A stretch of 64,000 nucleotides of DNA from the NCBI GenBank assembly GCA_963971285.1, contig OZ020246.1, positions 17,901,217-17,965,216 of the forward strand, given 5' to 3'. The stretch's first letter is position 1. Every line of letters starts with the position of its first letter. The translations under genes were made by a program, and so were the position numbers. The notes under the pieces were generated by a model. That model did not search any database, was not told the origin of the DNA, and saw nothing but the letters and a program-made list of their open reading frames with translations. This document shows, piece by piece, positions 63,862-64,000 of this stretch. The stretch comes from Astropecten irregularis (lineage: Eukaryota > Echinodermata > Asteroidea > Paxillosida > Astropectinidae).

Positions 63862-64000
63862 TAAGTCACGTCCATGTTATCTCATGAGTAGTCTGTGTAA
63901 CAATGTCTGTTTTGCAGTGAATTTGTGCACATTCCTATTATGTTTTTATTTGGCATTGCTGCATTTGAAACCAGCCGTTGCTTTTTTTGGAGGTATTCAA

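Overview
This is a 64 kb piece of a eukaryotic nuclear genome: AT-rich, with intron-containing genes, GT-AG splice sites and dense short transposons. The animal is most likely a marine deuterostome, probably an echinoderm or another ambulacrarian. That is an inference from vertebrate-like orthologues (TRAPPC2L, PABPN1, RSPRY1), the very common TACATGTA and AGGCCTA words, and fold-back transposons resembling the TU elements described from sea urchins. The species cannot be fixed from the sequence.

Layout. 1-15.5 kb holds no gene I recognise: AT-rich DNA with one weak ORF, a ~120 bp tandem repeat split by a small hAT transposon, a palindromic MITE, a tandem pair of tRNA-derived SINEs and a fold-back element. 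15.5-18.5 kb (+) is a complete four-exon TRAPPC2L (138 aa). 20.9-27.5 kb (-) is a complete six-exon PABPN1 (230 aa); its second intron carries two hAT-type elements, one nested inside a SINE. 32.4-34.7 kb (-) is a four-exon gene for a small single-pass membrane protein with three PPxY motifs. 37.3-40.3 kb is a 3.1 kb transposon with perfect 22 bp terminal inverted repeats (TIRs), inverted arrays of a 12 bp palindrome and a decayed integrase-core gene. 40.6-52.4 kb holds two almost identical copies, offset by 6.7 kb, of a block with a secreted flavin polyamine oxidase gene (-). Between them are a 200-N gap and the 3' end of a C-type lectin gene (+). 53.3-55.1 kb is a second transposon with TIRs related to the first. 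56.3-56.8 kb is a MITE-like element containing a broken THAP zinc-finger ORF. From 57.7 kb to the window end (+) is RSPRY1: ten exons, 458 codons visible, with the rest of SPRY and the RING finger beyond the window.

The recognised genes are unrelated housekeeping or secreted-protein genes and do not form a pathway. The coherent theme is transposon architecture: four separate elements (13.95, 15.76, 37.26 and 53.34 kb) carry arrays of a short repeat at one end and the reverse complement of that repeat at the other. Two share a related TIR and a TA target-site duplication, and one retains a recognisable integrase-core relic, so it could be the type of element that mobilised the others.

All exon boundaries were read by eye from splice sites and reading-frame continuity and have no transcript support.
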